Position numbers and translations under genes: made by a program. The notes beneath the pieces are model-generated. The model worked only from the letters and a program-made list of their open reading frames with translations, was not told the origin of the DNA and did no database searches. A stretch of DNA of 64,000 nucleotides from Leptospira sp. WS92.C1 (lineage in GTDB: Bacteria; Spirochaetota; Leptospiria; Leptospirales; Leptospiraceae): the NCBI RefSeq assembly GCF_040833975.1, contig NZ_CP162130.1, positions 682,001-746,000 of the forward strand, given 5' to 3'. Every line of letters starts with the position of its first letter. The stretch's first letter is position 1. Below, in pieces: positions 27,391-42,146 of this stretch.

Positions 27391-28182
27391 TTACTTAGGA
27401 GCTGATTGAGTTGAGTTGGATTTTTTACTCGACTTCAGATTCAATTCATACAATTTAATATATTTTAGAAAATTGTAATAGAATCCGAAAATAGCCAAAA
27501 TAAATCCCTGTTTCCCGTCTAAAAATCCGAATCGGATCGTATACATCCAGAACGCTTTGTAAAATCCTTCCATAAATGCGTGAAAGAGCCCGCTCGTTTT
27601 GCCTGCTCTATATTTTTCCTGGGCTCCGAGGTCCGAATATCTATTGATATAACTGATATGATCACCGATATTTTTATAAGAGTAGTGATAAATCGGAGCA
27701 TTCAATTTTTCGCATGTTCCGGAAAGTTGAACCGTTTCGTGTACAAGACCCCCGCCGAATCTGCCCTTCTGTTTTTGAAAGAGACGGATGCGCCTATTCG
27801 GATACCAACCTCCGTGACGAATCCATTTTCCCAAATACCAAGTCAGTCTTGGTGTGGAATATCCGTCTGATTTTGGTAGATCGTTTTTAAATAAGTTTAT
27901 AATTTCTTGTTTTAGATCGGGAGAAACTTCCTCATCCGCGTCCAGGGTGAGCACCCATTCGTTTTTTACGAGTGAGAGCGCGAAGTTTTTCTGACTTACA
28001 TAGTCGTCGAACTTTCGTTTGTGAATTTTGGCTTTGTATTTTTTTGCGATCGAAACGGTCGCGTCTTTGGAGCCTGAATCTACGATTACCACTTCGGAAA
28101 CGAAATCCAAGGGTTTGAGACAACGCTCTAAATTGTCTTCTTCGTTGAGAGTTATGATACAGACCGAGAGGGGAAGTCGCAT
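27391..28182 (-). CDS. Family-2 glycosyltransferase, WaaE/KdtX-like (LPS core)
   Basis: The 263-residue GT2 starts SVCIITLNEEDNLERCL and has VDSGSKDAT, LTLDADEE (DxD) and a central LGKWIRHGGWYPNRRIRLF, typical of WaaE-like transferases that modify the lipopolysaccharide core. A C-terminal hydrophobic stretch may associate with the inner membrane. The start directly abuts the end of the upstream HATPase gene with no gap, so the two are translated from one transcript. Confidence 0.87.
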   Translation of the reverse strand: MRLPLSVCIITLNEEDNLERCLKPLDFVSEVVIVDSGSKDATVSIAKKYKAKIHKRKFDDYVSQKNFALSLVKNEWVLTLDADEEVSPDLKQEIINLFKNDLPKSDGYSTPRLTWYLGKWIRHGGWYPNRRIRLFQKQKGRFGGGLVHETVQLSGTCEKLNAPIYHYSYKNIGDHISYINRYSDLGAQEKYRAGKTSGLFHAFMEGFYKAFWMYTIRFGFLDGKQGFILAIFGFYYNFLKYIKLYELNLKSSKKSNSTQSAPK

Positions 28183-28875
<693 letters not shown>

Positions 28876-28877
28876 CC

Positions 28878-30280
<1,403 letters not shown>

Positions 30281-30284
<4 letters not shown>

Positions 30285-31432
30285 AAGAATCGGAAAAAGA
30301 ACTCTTTGAGAAAATGCTCGATGCTTCTTTTAAAAAGAAAAAATCGATGGAAGTTGGGACTAAACTCGTAGTCGTCGTAAACTCCGCAAAAAAAGATTTT
30401 ATTTTCGTAGCCGCCAAAGAAGGAAAAACTCCCGGGATCATTTCTTCCGAAGAATTTATCGAATCCGGACTTCCGACTCAGGGAGAAGAGATCGAAGTTT
30501 ACTTTCTGAGAGAGGATCACGGAGACATTCATTTCACCACTTGTTTGAGCGGCGATTCGTTAAACAAAGATTTGTTGGAAGTCGCTAAAAGAGCGGAGAT
30601 TCCCGTTCTGGGTCAATTTATTTCCGAGGGGGAATCCGGAGCCGAGGTAAAAATCGGAGAATTTACCGCGTTCTGTCCTTTTTCACAGATCGATCCTGAA
30701 TTCAAAAAATCGGGTCTTGTCGGAAAACGTTTGAAGTTCCTCATCCAAGATATCGGGACGAGAGGAAAGCTCATCGTTTCCCAAAAGAAAATTTCGGATA
30801 AAACCAAGGAAGCAAAACTCGGAGTTCTCAAACAAGAATTGAAGGAAGGAATGTTCGTTACTTGTAAGGTCAAAACGATTCAGTCTTTCGGACTGATCGT
30901 GGAGATGGACGGGCTTTCCGCATTGATTCCGATTTCGGAAGCGACTTACAAAAAAAATCCGGAACTGGATAAGGAATTTCAAGTCGGTCAGACACTTCGC
31001 GCAAGAGTTCTTAGGATCGATTGGGAAAATCATAAGATCGCCCTTACCGTAAAAGATTTTTTAAAAGATCCTTGGGCTCAGACCGTTCCGTTTAAAGAAG
31101 GGGATATCGTAAAAGGGACCGTCGATTCCCTAAAACCGTTCGGACTTTTTGTAAAGTTAGACGATCATTTTAACGGTCTGGTTCCTGGAAGAGAAACCGG
31201 AGTTCCGAGTCGAATCCCGCTCAGTCAAAGTTTTAAATCCGGAGATGTAATTGACGTTTTTGTAATGGAGGTCAATCCGGAGAAAAAACAGATTTCTCTT
31301 TCGATTCAGAAAGCAAAAGAGGTTCAGGAAAGAATGGACTATAGCGGATACTTGAGTACAGATACAAGCGGTTCGACGAGTTCTTTCGGAGCGCTTTTGC
31401 AGAAGTCGTTGAATCAAAGTAAGAAGAAATGA
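30281..31432 (+). CDS. S1 RNA-binding domain protein
   Basis: The 383-residue cytosolic protein has an N-terminal helical segment and at least two clear S1 modules: EGMFVTCKVKTIQSFGLIVE (about 187-265) and GDIVKGTVDSLKPFGLFVKL (about 272-350). A more divergent repeat precedes them. It resembles ribosomal protein S1 but is shorter than the six-repeat protein, so it is probably a paralogue that binds mRNA. ATG overlap with the preceding stop and a 4-bp gap to trmL indicate one operon. Confidence 0.85.
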
Positions 31433-31436
31433 TTTC

Positions 31437-31898
31437 ATGTCTCTGCATATAGGTCTGTATCGACCCGAAATTCCGCCCAACACCGGAAATATTGCAAGGC
31501 TTTGCGTGGCGTTGGGTGCGGAATTGCATATCGTGGGCGAGGCTGCGTTTGATCTTTCCGAAAAAGCGGCGCGCAGAGCGGGACTGGATTATTGGGATAA
31601 GGTGAAAATTTCTTTTCATTCTTCTTTAGAAGAATATAAAGCAGCTCTTCCGTCTGATACGTGTTTGTATTTGGTTTCCGTTTTTGGCACATGTTCTTAT
31701 ACCTCCGTTTCATACAAAAAGGGAGATGCGTTTCTGTTCGGAAATGAAACTTCGGGAGTTCCTGCGGAAATAAAAAAATCCTGGAACGAGGATCGGATCC
31801 TAAAAATTCCGATGGAAGATTCCTCACGTTGTTTGAATCTGAGCAATTCGGTCGCGGTGATTTCCTATGAAGCGATGCGTCAAATTAAGTCTTGGTAA
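31437..31898 (+). CDS. trmL: tRNA (cytidine/uridine-34-2'-O)-methyltransferase
   Basis: The 153-residue SPOUT methyltransferase methylates the wobble ribose of leucine tRNAs using S-adenosylmethionine. Family signatures are IGLYRPEIPPNTGNIARLC, the knot segment LFGNETSGVP and the C-terminal RCLNLSNSVAVISYEA. Length is typical of TrmL/YibK. It follows the S1-domain gene by 4 bp. Confidence 0.92.
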   Translation: MSLHIGLYRPEIPPNTGNIARLCVALGAELHIVGEAAFDLSEKAARRAGLDYWDKVKISFHSSLEEYKAALPSDTCLYLVSVFGTCSYTSVSYKKGDAFLFGNETSGVPAEIKKSWNEDRILKIPMEDSSRCLNLSNSVAVISYEAMRQIKSW

Positions 31899-31943
31899 AA
31901 ACAGATTTACACTTTCTGAATTCTACCTCTCAATGGATAAAGT

Positions 31944-32612
31944 ATGAGCTTCCACCTCACAAGAGAAGAGATCGAAAAACAGATTCAATCGATGCTTTCT
32001 CAGGGGTTGACCGGAACGGTAAATGATTTTTTCGCATGGATTCGGATGGAGACTTTCCGTAAGTTTAAAGACGAACCTGATATCGAAAATTCCGTCATTA
32101 CAAATATTTTAGAATCTATGGTTAGCTCGGGGTTCGCAAAACTGAGCCGATTTAATCAAAATGAATTTCACATTCACCCCGATCAGCTCAACGGAAAAAA
32201 GTTCCCGTCTAAAGACGGCTATATCCTGCTCGGCAAGATCGCGTTTCAGCCGATGCAGTATGTCCGAAGTCGTCTCGAGTTTTTTCTAAAAAGTCAAGGA
32301 ACACCGGAAGACATCGTGATGGATCTGTGTATCGGAGCTCTTGAAGCCGTGGAGAATGCGGTAAAATACGGAGACGGCACCGAAGTAGAAGTGGAATATT
32401 TCATAGATCGATCCCAAACTCTTTTTATGAAGATGACCAATAATTTAAAGGAACTCAATCTCGAACAGGATATCGAGAGGGGGAAATTTTCGTCCACTGC
32501 AACTCTGATGCGCGGTATGATGGTGATGCAAAAACTTTTTGACGAATTGGATCTTGAAATTTTAGAAGATAGAAAACAAGCTCAGTTCAACGCAAAAAAG
32601 AAATTATCTTAA
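31944..32612 (+). CDS. RsbW-like HATPase regulatory protein
   Basis: The 222-residue protein has an unrecognised N-terminal half (about 1-110) and a C-terminal HATPase_c_2-like domain with N-box [20 protein letters not shown] sequence ([14 protein letters not shown]) and a following ITHDRS-type strand. Such proteins act as anti-sigma factors or serine kinases for STAS proteins; the STAS protein at 7.9 kb is a possible but distant partner. It lies 4 bp upstream of uvrB, an unusual neighbour for this type. Confidence 0.7.
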   Translation: MSFHLTREEIEKQIQSMLSQGLTGTVNDFFAWIRMETFRKFKDEPDIENSVITNILESMVSSGFAKLSRFNQNEFHIHPDQLNGKKFPSKDGYILLGKIAFQPMQYVRSRLEFFLKSQGTPEDIVMDLCIGALEAVENAVKYGDGTEVEVEYFIDRSQTLFMKMTNNLKELNLEQDIERGKFSSTATLMRGMMVMQKLFDELDLEILEDRKQAQFNAKKKLS

Positions 32613-32616
32613 GACG

Positions 32617-34617
<2,001 letters not shown>

Positions 34618-34634
34618 TTTAGTAGGAATTTCAT

Positions 34635-35228
34635 TTGATTACGATACTGATTTCTTTAGTTACTTTCGGTTTGAGCGTCTGGGTATTTTCTTCCGATGAT
34701 AAACTCAAAAAGTTCATTCTTACTCCTTATCGTTTGGAAAGAGATAAGAGTTATTATACTTTGCTCACATCCGGATTCATTCACGCGGATTGGATGCATC
34801 TCATTTTCAATATGGTTTCGTTTTATTCTTTCGGAAAGCATTTAGAACTGACCGTCGGTCCGATCCAGTTTGTTCTTTTTTATCTCGGAACCATTTTGAT
34901 CACGAGCGTTATTTCTTGGAGAAAAAATAAAGACAATCCGCATTACAGAACCTTGGGCGCTTCCGGAGGGGTGTGCGGAGTTTTGTTTGCTACGATTTTA
35001 TTTTATCCAGGCCTTTCTCTTTATATGATGTTTATCCCGATTCCGATCCCGGGCGCAATTTACGCGGTGGTGTATCTCGCGTATACGTTTTACTCTTCTC
35101 GGAGTTTGGAATCGGACGGGATCAATCACGACGCGCATCTTTGGGGTGCGTTATGCGGTGTTGCCTTTGCTCTGTTGCTGGAGCCGGGAATTATAGGGAA
35201 TGTGATCCGAAACTTGTTCGGAGCTTAA
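34635..35228 (+). CDS. Rhomboid-family intramembrane serine protease
   Basis: The 197-residue, six-helix protein starts with TTG at 34635. Family motifs are HADWMHLIFNM, LGASGGVCG (catalytic S110) and NHDAHLWGA (catalytic H168), all intact. It cleaves transmembrane segments of membrane proteins; the substrates are unknown. It is probably cotranscribed with uvrB and ends in a terminator shared with the convergent cutA. Confidence 0.9.
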   Translation: MITILISLVTFGLSVWVFSSDDKLKKFILTPYRLERDKSYYTLLTSGFIHADWMHLIFNMVSFYSFGKHLELTVGPIQFVLFYLGTILITSVISWRKNKDNPHYRTLGASGGVCGVLFATILFYPGLSLYMMFIPIPIPGAIYAVVYLAYTFYSSRSLESDGINHDAHLWGALCGVAFALLLEPGIIGNVIRNLFGA

Positions 35229-35232
35229 GTAG

Positions 35233-35263
35233 AAGGCGGACTATCCCGCCTTTTCAATTTTTG
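35233..35263. terminator. Bidirectional terminator between rhomboid gene and cutA
   Basis: Stem AAGGCGG (35233-35239) / CCGCCTT (35246-35252), 6-nt loop, followed on the plus strand by TTTTCAATTTTTG. It overlaps the last codons and stop of cutA, so it can serve the plus-strand transcript and mark the end of the minus-strand one. Confidence 0.7.
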
Positions 35264-35573
35264 TTTTGATAAACTTCTTATAATTTTCGGAACCAAAACT
35301 CACATCCAGGCGGATAATTTCTGGCGCAAGATACGGATGATTTTTCATGATAAATTCTTCAATTTTCGAATACTGATCGGATCTTGCTTTGATCATGATC
35401 TTATTCTCGTTATCCATCGCGATTTTTCCTTCCCATTGATACATGAGGGTCACTTCCGGAAAAATCGTTCCTGAAATGATAATGCCTGCCTGGAGCATTT
35501 CCGAGAGCTGAATTTCTGCAAGGTCCCGATCGCTCAATGTCGTAAATACGATAATTTCATTTGAATCTGCCAT
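35241..35573 (-). CDS. cutA: CutA-like divalent cation tolerance protein
   Basis: The 110-residue protein has the CutA1 ferredoxin-like fold pattern: IVFTTLSDRDLAEIQLSEML, then MYQWEGKI, then IMIKARSDQYSKIEEFI and a conserved HPYLAPEIIRLDV. CutA1 proteins are stable trimers linked to copper tolerance in E. coli; the exact role is unsettled. The stop codon lies inside a terminator hairpin shared with the rhomboid gene. Confidence 0.88.
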   Translation of the reverse strand: MADSNEIIVFTTLSDRDLAEIQLSEMLQAGIIISGTIFPEVTLMYQWEGKIAMDNENKIMIKARSDQYSKIEEFIMKNHPYLAPEIIRLDVSFGSENYKKFIKTKIEKAG

Positions 35574-35669
35574 GTTTTCTCCGAAAGGAGAATGTTGACT
35601 TGATTCTACAGCTTGGCAAGAAAATTTCGATTTTCAAAAGAGAAAGGCCCTCTGAAAAGAAGATTGATT

Positions 35670-36191
35670 TTAGCGACGTGTGCTTCTTCTGCCCGATTTC
35701 AAACGTTCAAAGTAAGATTCACAATTGGAATTGCAGTTTTGAACACATTCTGCCAATCGATCCGAATTGGAAGTGCGAGCGTATTTTCCGGAGATATTCA
35801 AATTTCGTTTACATCCTTTGGTACAATCGGGATGTAAAAATGTACAAGAATAAGTCCACGCTTGATTAGAACGCAGTTCTTTCATTTTTTTAGCGGGAGA
35901 ATGCGGAGGATTTTCGTTCGATTCCGAGTCTTCTTCCTCCAGTTCAATTCCGAGAAGCGCCGGGTCTGGTTCGAATTCGCGAGAGGTGGCGATCACTTCG
36001 CGGCCATCTTTGTAAATCGGTTTTGAAGTTGATTCTTGGTTTCGAATGTTTTGTATTTGAGTCACTTTCATTTCCGTTCGAAAATCTTCGGAATGATTTG
36101 AGGACAGCTTTGGAGGAAGATTTAACGGACGATTGTTGCGTATGCAAGTAATTGAAAAAAGTAAAAACCAAATTGAGAAAACGAATTTCAT
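35670..36191 (-). CDS. Probable lipoprotein with six-cysteine C-terminal hairpin
   Basis: The 173-residue protein has a signal peptide ending in a spirochaete-type lipobox (LFSITC, lipidated C16). A long low-complexity acidic middle (about 60-100) leads to a cysteine module at C116, C123, C127 and C149, C153, C157 (C-x6-C-x3-C ... C-x3-C-x3-C). The next gene upstream has the same spacing. The cysteines could form a disulphide-stapled helical hairpin. No named family is recognised. Confidence 0.75.
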   Translation of the reverse strand: MKFVFSIWFLLFSITCIRNNRPLNLPPKLSSNHSEDFRTEMKVTQIQNIRNQESTSKPIYKDGREVIATSREFEPDPALLGIELEEEDSESNENPPHSPAKKMKELRSNQAWTYSCTFLHPDCTKGCKRNLNISGKYARTSNSDRLAECVQNCNSNCESYFERLKSGRRSTRR

Positions 36192-36380
36192 GGATTCCTC
36201 CAGTTCATAACCGTATTTTTACGATCTTAGAATTCGCAGCGTTTTATTTTTCGAATGACATTATCTTATTTTTACATACCTGATGATATCCTAAAGTTCT
36301 TTGATTTCCGTCTGAACATCATTGTCTTTTATCTCAAAATTCACTCCTATTCTACAAAAAAGAAAATCGATTCCACAGTA

Positions 36381-36866
36381 TCATTGTGATTGGGGTACGG
36401 GAAAGGCCGGATTTGTTCTGGTTTCTCCAGATAAAATTCGGCTTGGCATCGGCATGTTGCAAAACTGATTGCAACGATCCATACATTGGAGTTGTTTCGC
36501 GGTTTTGTATGCGATAAACGGTAAAAATATAGAGGAGAACGGGTACCATTCCTCCATACAGTTTGCCTGACATTTGGAAAGAAGCTGAATGCAGGCCTTT
36601 TCAAAAGAGATGCTCGATTCTTTTTCTTGGATGATTTCCATTCCGCCAAAAGGAAGCCCCGATTTCTTGCTATCCTGAGTGAGACGATCTCTTTCGTATT
36701 GGGTCAGATTCGCGTCTTCGACTCTGGGAAACGCATCCGGAGAAGGAGACTTTTTGATATTTTTTTGATTGGTGTCCCAGTCGACTCGAACCAAACAGGA
36801 GACGTTGGCTATAAAAACGCTGAGTAGGAATATCAGAAAAGAATGTAGAATGAATTTTGAATTCAT
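36381..36866 (-). CDS. Probable lipoprotein with six-cysteine C-terminal hairpin, paralogue
   Basis: The frame opens at 36908, but the ATG at 36866 gives a compact signal peptide with lipobox ANVSC (lipidated C24) and is preferred. The 161-residue product carries the same cysteine module as its neighbour: C92, C99, C103 and C128, C132, C136. Outside the cysteines the two proteins hardly match, so they have diverged strongly while the module was kept. The function is unknown; exposure on the surface or in the periplasm is likely. Confidence 0.75.
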   Translation of the reverse strand: MNSKFILHSFLIFLLSVFIANVSCLVRVDWDTNQKNIKKSPSPDAFPRVEDANLTQYERDRLTQDSKKSGLPFGGMEIIQEKESSISFEKACIQLLSKCQANCMEEWYPFSSIFLPFIAYKTAKQLQCMDRCNQFCNMPMPSRILSGETRTNPAFPVPQSQ

Positions 36867-37308
36867 TTGACTCACTGAAAAACGGTTTCTCTTTACAGAT
36901 TGTCTCAAACGAAACTTTTAGCCGGTCGAAGTCGTTAAGTTCAATCCTCTTTAGAACGGAATCTTATGATCTCAAAAGATCGTAAAAAAGCCACACAAAT
37001 ACGACGGATTCGATTTAAGATCCGAAAAATTCTACGGCATTTTCCAATCGAATTGATTGAAGCGTCTTTTTTATTCGGTTTTCGCAAAATCATGTCATAA
37101 CGTCGACCGGCCAAATCCGTTTTATAAATCAGAGTCGAAATAAAAACAGAGTTTTTGAATGATCAGTTCATTATTTTCAAATCCGTTAAAAGAATCGTGT
37201 ATGAGATCAAATCAAATGACATTTCTACTGGAAATAAATTTCAAAAAATGCGGATTTAAAAGAAAAAGGATCGATTTCAAAAACTGTCAAAAAACATTGA
37301 ATTATAGT
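36867..37308. other. Intergenic stretch between divergent lipoprotein genes
   Basis: AT-rich sequence of about 440 bp. An upstream open extension of the serine hydrolase frame (from 37159) is present but lacks a signal-peptide start. Both lipoprotein promoters must lie here, but no clear consensus is certain. No RNA gene seen. Confidence 0.4.
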
Positions 37309-38523
<1,215 letters not shown>

Positions 38524-38537
38524 AAATTCGTTTCTAA

Positions 38538-38615
38538 TAGTTGTTCCGACAAACCGATTTTGCCGTAAAATCCGCTTGCCGCGGACTTTAAGTCCGCTCT
38601 GAAGTAAAATCAGTG
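38538..38615. repeat. Dispersed intergenic element with GCGGACTTTAAGTCCGC palindrome (copy d)
   Basis: The 17-bp palindrome (38581-38597) is the longest among the copies. Flanks GTTGTTCCGACAAACCGATT upstream and GAAGTAAAATCAG downstream match copy c closely. A dispersed-motif copy GCGGGAACTCCCC follows at 38676. Confidence 0.75.
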
Positions 38616-38696
38616 CAGAGTCTATCTTTAACGGACGATTCCCGTCTCGAGGTATCTGGAAATATTTTCGGAATTGCGGGAACTCCCCAATCCTTC

Positions 38697-39299
38697 TTAA
38701 ACGGCTTTCGTTTTTAAACCGGCGATCAATGTTTTGAGTAAAACCTTGAGAGAGGAAATTCTATCTTCTTCGATAAATTCTAAGACAAGTTTTGGATGAT
38801 GAAAGGATGCGGTTCCTTCAAAAAGAATTTTCGCTCCTTCCTTTGCGGAAGAGCAGTAAAACATTCCGGAAGACATTCCTTTCTCGATTAATTTCTCTAA
38901 AAGTCCGGACATGTTTGTGAGATGGGAAACGACAAAGGGTCTTGTTTTTGCCGCGGATAGATTGAAGGCTCCGAACAATCTCGGATCGGAAAGAACTTTC
39001 TCGCGTTTCATGGAATGAAGGGTTAAAAACCATTCTGTAAGGACAGAATCGATCGGTTCGTTTTTTGCGGAAATTCTTTCGAGTTCGCGATCGATTCGAT
39101 CCAGCCATCGTTTGGAAACTTCGTCGAGCAGCGCCTGCTTATCCAAGAAAAGTTTATAGAGCGCGGCGTGACTTACGTTGAGTTCTCTCGCGATATCGGT
39201 CAGCTTCAAACGCTCGACTCCGTTTTTTCGAATTTCTTCTTCGGTGGAATCGAGCGCTTTGTTATAAAGTTCTTCCGGCGTTAGGCCTGTTCGTGGCAT
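38697..39299 (-). CDS. TetR-family transcriptional regulator
   Basis: The 200-residue regulator has a helix-turn-helix at about residues 33-60 (LTDIARELNVSHAALYKLF). The ligand-binding C-terminal helical domain is typical of TetR length. It lies 3 bp behind the aldo/keto reductase gene and so belongs to the same transcript. The perfect inverted repeat upstream of that gene (40305-40345) is the likely operator, giving an autoregulated operon. The inducer is unknown. Confidence 0.88.
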   Translation of the reverse strand: MPRTGLTPEELYNKALDSTEEEIRKNGVERLKLTDIARELNVSHAALYKLFLDKQALLDEVSKRWLDRIDRELERISAKNEPIDSVLTEWFLTLHSMKREKVLSDPRLFGAFNLSAAKTRPFVVSHLTNMSGLLEKLIEKGMSSGMFYCSSAKEGAKILFEGTASFHHPKLVLEFIEEDRISSLKVLLKTLIAGLKTKAV

Positions 39300-39302
39300 A
39301 TC

Positions 39303-40292
39303 TCATTTTGCTACAGTCTGCATTTGGAAAGCAGGATATCTTTCTCCCTGAAACGTTCCGTCCGGAAAAGAATCGCCGATTCTTTTTAAATCATCCGGAC
39401 TCAGTTTTATGGAAAGAGATCCTAAATTCTCTTTTAAACTGCTCGTTCTTGTGGATCCGATCAGAGGAACAATATCATTCCCCTGATGAAGAACCCAAGC
39501 GATCGCGAGTTGCGCAGGGGTGCAGTTTTTTTCCTTTGCGAGTTCTTGAAGCACGTTGACCCGCTCCAGATTGGATTCAAGATTTTTTCCCATAAATCGA
39601 GGAGAATGAGATCTAAAATCTTCGTCTTGCAGACTTCCGTTGATACTCCCGGAAAGAAGACCTCTGGAAAGAACACCGTAGGCGACGATTCCGATTCCGA
39701 GTTCACGAGCCGTGGAAAGAATTTCTTTTTCGATCAATCTTGTCGCGAGTGAATATTCGATTTCCAATGCGGTGACCGGATGAACTTTATGTGCTCTGCG
39801 AATGTTTTCCGGTGAGGCTTCGGACAATCCCAAATAGCGAACCTTTCCTTCTTGGATGAGTTCGGAGATTGCGCCTACGGTTTCTTCGATCGGAATGGTC
39901 GGATCCACACGAGAGGGTTGGTAGATGTCGATCACCTCCATTCCCAAACGAGTGAGGGAATAGGCCGCAAAATTTTTTACCGCGGAGGGTCTTGCGTCGT
40001 AGCCGATAAATCCGCCCGAGGGATTTCTCATCGCGCCAAACTTCACACTGATCAGAGGTTTTGCAGATATTGTTTTAAGAGCCTCTGCGATCAAAAGTTC
40101 GTTGTGTCCGATTCCATAAAAGTCACCCGTGTTCAGAAGGCTGATTCCGGCTTCCAATGCCATTTGAATGGTTCGGAGACTTTCCGCTCTGTCTCGGGTT
40201 TCTTTTGTCCCGTAGAAGTCTGACATTCCCATACATCCGAGTCCGACTTCTGAAACGAGAGGACCGTTGATTCCTAATTTTCTTTGGTGCAT
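39303..40292 (-). CDS. Aldo/keto reductase
   Basis: The start at ATG 40292 is preferred over GTG 40301 because GGAG lies 8 bp before it. The 329-residue TIM-barrel oxidoreductase has GDFYGIGHNE (catalytic Tyr region), SVKFGAM (catalytic Lys) and YQPSRVDP, where the family usually shows a His or Pro before the arginine. It probably reduces aldehydes or ketones with NADPH. It is the first gene of the operon with tetR and is repressed by it, by inference. Confidence 0.85.
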   Translation of the reverse strand: MHQRKLGINGPLVSEVGLGCMGMSDFYGTKETRDRAESLRTIQMALEAGISLLNTGDFYGIGHNELLIAEALKTISAKPLISVKFGAMRNPSGGFIGYDARPSAVKNFAAYSLTRLGMEVIDIYQPSRVDPTIPIEETVGAISELIQEGKVRYLGLSEASPENIRRAHKVHPVTALEIEYSLATRLIEKEILSTARELGIGIVAYGVLSRGLLSGSINGSLQDEDFRSHSPRFMGKNLESNLERVNVLQELAKEKNCTPAQLAIAWVLHQGNDIVPLIGSTRTSSLKENLGSLSIKLSPDDLKRIGDSFPDGTFQGERYPAFQMQTVAK

Positions 40293-40301
40293 CTGGATCA
40301 C

Positions 40302-40360
40302 TCCTTTTAGTTACAAATAACAAAATATATTATTTGTAACTAAAAGTCAAAACTTTCTCG
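40302..40360 (-). promoter_or_regulatory. TetR operator/promoter of aldo/keto reductase operon
   Basis: A perfect 16-bp inverted repeat TTTTAGTTACAAATAA (40305-40320) and TTATTTGTAACTAAAA (40330-40345) with a 9-bp centre lies immediately upstream of GGAG and the start codon. On the minus strand TTGACT at about 40347 and TATTTT 17 bp later form a -35/-10 pair that overlaps the repeat, so a bound repressor would block initiation. Confidence 0.8.
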
Positions 40361-40370
40361 AGGATGAGAA

Positions 40371-40566
40371 AACGGGGAGTTCCCACAATTTTGATTTGCA
40401 CAGTGAAATTCTGTCTCTTTAGCACAGAATCGTGATTTGGACTAAAACTAGGAGGGAGATGAGCTACGATTTTTTGAGAAAATGCGATTGTGATTTTTTG
40501 AATTTAAGAATTCTCCCGCGTTTTTTAAAAAACGGGGAGTTCCCACACTCGGAAAATAGGAAGATT
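40371..40566. repeat. Two dispersed motif copies between PfpI-like gene and operator
   Basis: AACGGGGAGTTCCCACA occurs at 40371-40387 and again at 40531-40547, in the same orientation, 160 bp apart. Both are extra-long matches. No gene or terminator is seen in between. Confidence 0.6.
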
Positions 40567-41262
40567 CTATCTTTTCGATTTGGATTCTAAAACTCGGATC
40601 GCGGCAGCCTTTCTTCGATTTTGGGCGATTTCCCGACTTCCTTTTATTTTTTCCACCAGCTGAGAGCTTGCCGTAGTCGGATGACCGGAAGTAAACGGGG
40701 GGGCGGGATTGTATTCGATCATCAATTGAATTTCTTCCGCAAGATCGGTTCCAAAAAATTCCGCAGTCAAAAAAAGCGCAAAATCGATTCCTGCAGTTAC
40801 CCCGCCTCCGGTGATCCGATTTCGATCTCGTACAAAACGCTCACCCGAAATCTGAATCGGGAATAATTTAAGAACATCCAAAGACAACCAATGTGTAGTC
40901 GCTTTGTAACCGTCGAGAAGACCTGCGGATGCAAGGACTAAGGAACCGGTACAAACGGAAGTTATGTATTTGGAATTCTCCGCCTTTATTTTTAAAAAAT
41001 CCAAGACCCTCTGATTCTCCATGAGATGAGTCGTTCCGTAACCACCCGGAACCAGCAGAATATCCAGATTGGGGCAATCCGAAAAATCATAATCAGGAAT
41101 AAATTTCATTCCCGATTCTGCCGCGACGGCTTCTTTTGTTTGAGCGAATAAAAATACTCTTGCGTTTGGGATCCTTGAGAAAACTTCGAAAGGACCGGTG
41201 AAATCGAGCTGTGTGACACCTGGGAAGATAAAAATTCCTATATAGAAGTTGGAGGCTGACAT
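40567..41262 (-). CDS. DJ-1/PfpI-family protein, isonitrile-hydratase-like
   Basis: Start at ATG 41262 (MSASN) is preferred to the upstream ATG at 41301, which would add 13 residues of doubtful sequence. The 231-residue protein has the nucleophile Cys104 in SVCTGSL, with neighbouring Thr105 and Asp20, the same triad as isonitrile hydratase (InhA). ATTHW and [11 protein letters not shown] follow. Members cover hydratases, transcription-regulator sensor domains and glyoxalases; activity is unproven. Confidence 0.82.
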   Translation of the reverse strand: MSASNFYIGIFIFPGVTQLDFTGPFEVFSRIPNARVFLFAQTKEAVAAESGMKFIPDYDFSDCPNLDILLVPGGYGTTHLMENQRVLDFLKIKAENSKYITSVCTGSLVLASAGLLDGYKATTHWLSLDVLKLFPIQISGERFVRDRNRITGGGVTAGIDFALFLTAEFFGTDLAEEIQLMIEYNPAPPFTSGHPTTASSQLVEKIKGSREIAQNRRKAAAIRVLESKSKR

Positions 41263-41369
41263 GGCCCGAGCGTTTTCCTTTTTGAAACTCTTACAAGTCA
41301 TTTTTCATTTCAAGGAATGAAAGCCCGAAACCTTGATGCAAAAACACGTGCGTCTTGGAAATTCAGTCT

Positions 41370-42059
41370 GTGAGTTACGATCGATATTTATTTTTAGACG
41401 TGGGTGATACAATTCTTCACTTAAAAAAGGCTGCCGGAGAAACGTATCTTGAAATTCTGCTGGAAGCCGGTCTGAAAAAAGACGAAAATTCGGGGACGGT
41501 TTTTCGAAATGCATTTATGGAATCTTGGAATCAAATGAATGAAAATGCGCCTCCCGATCATAAGGATAAATACCAGCATCATCCCGGCGGAACTCCCGGT
41601 TGGTGGAGGGAATTACTCGAAGATTTTTTAAATAGAATTCCGGAACGTGTTTCTTTGGAAAAAGCGTTTCCGATTATCTATCATCGATTTGCCGATCCAT
41701 CGCTTTGGGATGTGGACCCCGGTTTTTGGGAATTGAGGGATTATTGTAAACGCGAAAATTGGGGGCTCGGGGTGATCTCCAATTGGGATCATCGTCTCAA
41801 GTCTCTTTTGGATGCGAAAGGAATATTAGAACATTTGAATCCGGTAATCGTGAGCGCCGAATTCGGATATGAAAAACCTTCCTCTAAAATTTTTGAGGAA
41901 GCGATGCGTCTTGTAAATCTTTCTCCGGAGAAGTTGGTTTATTGTGGAGACAAATACGAACTGGATGTAGTCGCTCCGAAAGAATTGGGATGGAGATCGT
42001 ATTTAAAAAAGGAAGACGGGGATATCCGCTCTCTTTCGGAGCTGATCGATCTTTTGTAG
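41370..42059 (+). CDS. HAD-superfamily hydrolase
   Basis: The frame opens at TTG 41355; GTG 41370 is a plausible alternative, chosen here. The product of about 229 residues has the HAD motifs LDVGDTIL (nucleophile aspartate), ISNWD, YEKPSSK and YCGDKYELDV. The cap region is long, as in HAD-IA phosphatases. The substrate is unknown. It diverges from the PfpI-like gene by about 100 bp. Confidence 0.82.
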   Translation: MSYDRYLFLDVGDTILHLKKAAGETYLEILLEAGLKKDENSGTVFRNAFMESWNQMNENAPPDHKDKYQHHPGGTPGWWRELLEDFLNRIPERVSLEKAFPIIYHRFADPSLWDVDPGFWELRDYCKRENWGLGVISNWDHRLKSLLDAKGILEHLNPVIVSAEFGYEKPSSKIFEEAMRLVNLSPEKLVYCGDKYELDVVAPKELGWRSYLKKEDGDIRSLSELIDLL

Positions 42060-42146
42060 AATTCGAGGCGAGGTGACTTGAAGTCAGTCATGGGGGATGT
42101 TTTTTTGAAAAGTCAAATTCTTTTTAGAAGATAACTTTACGACAAA

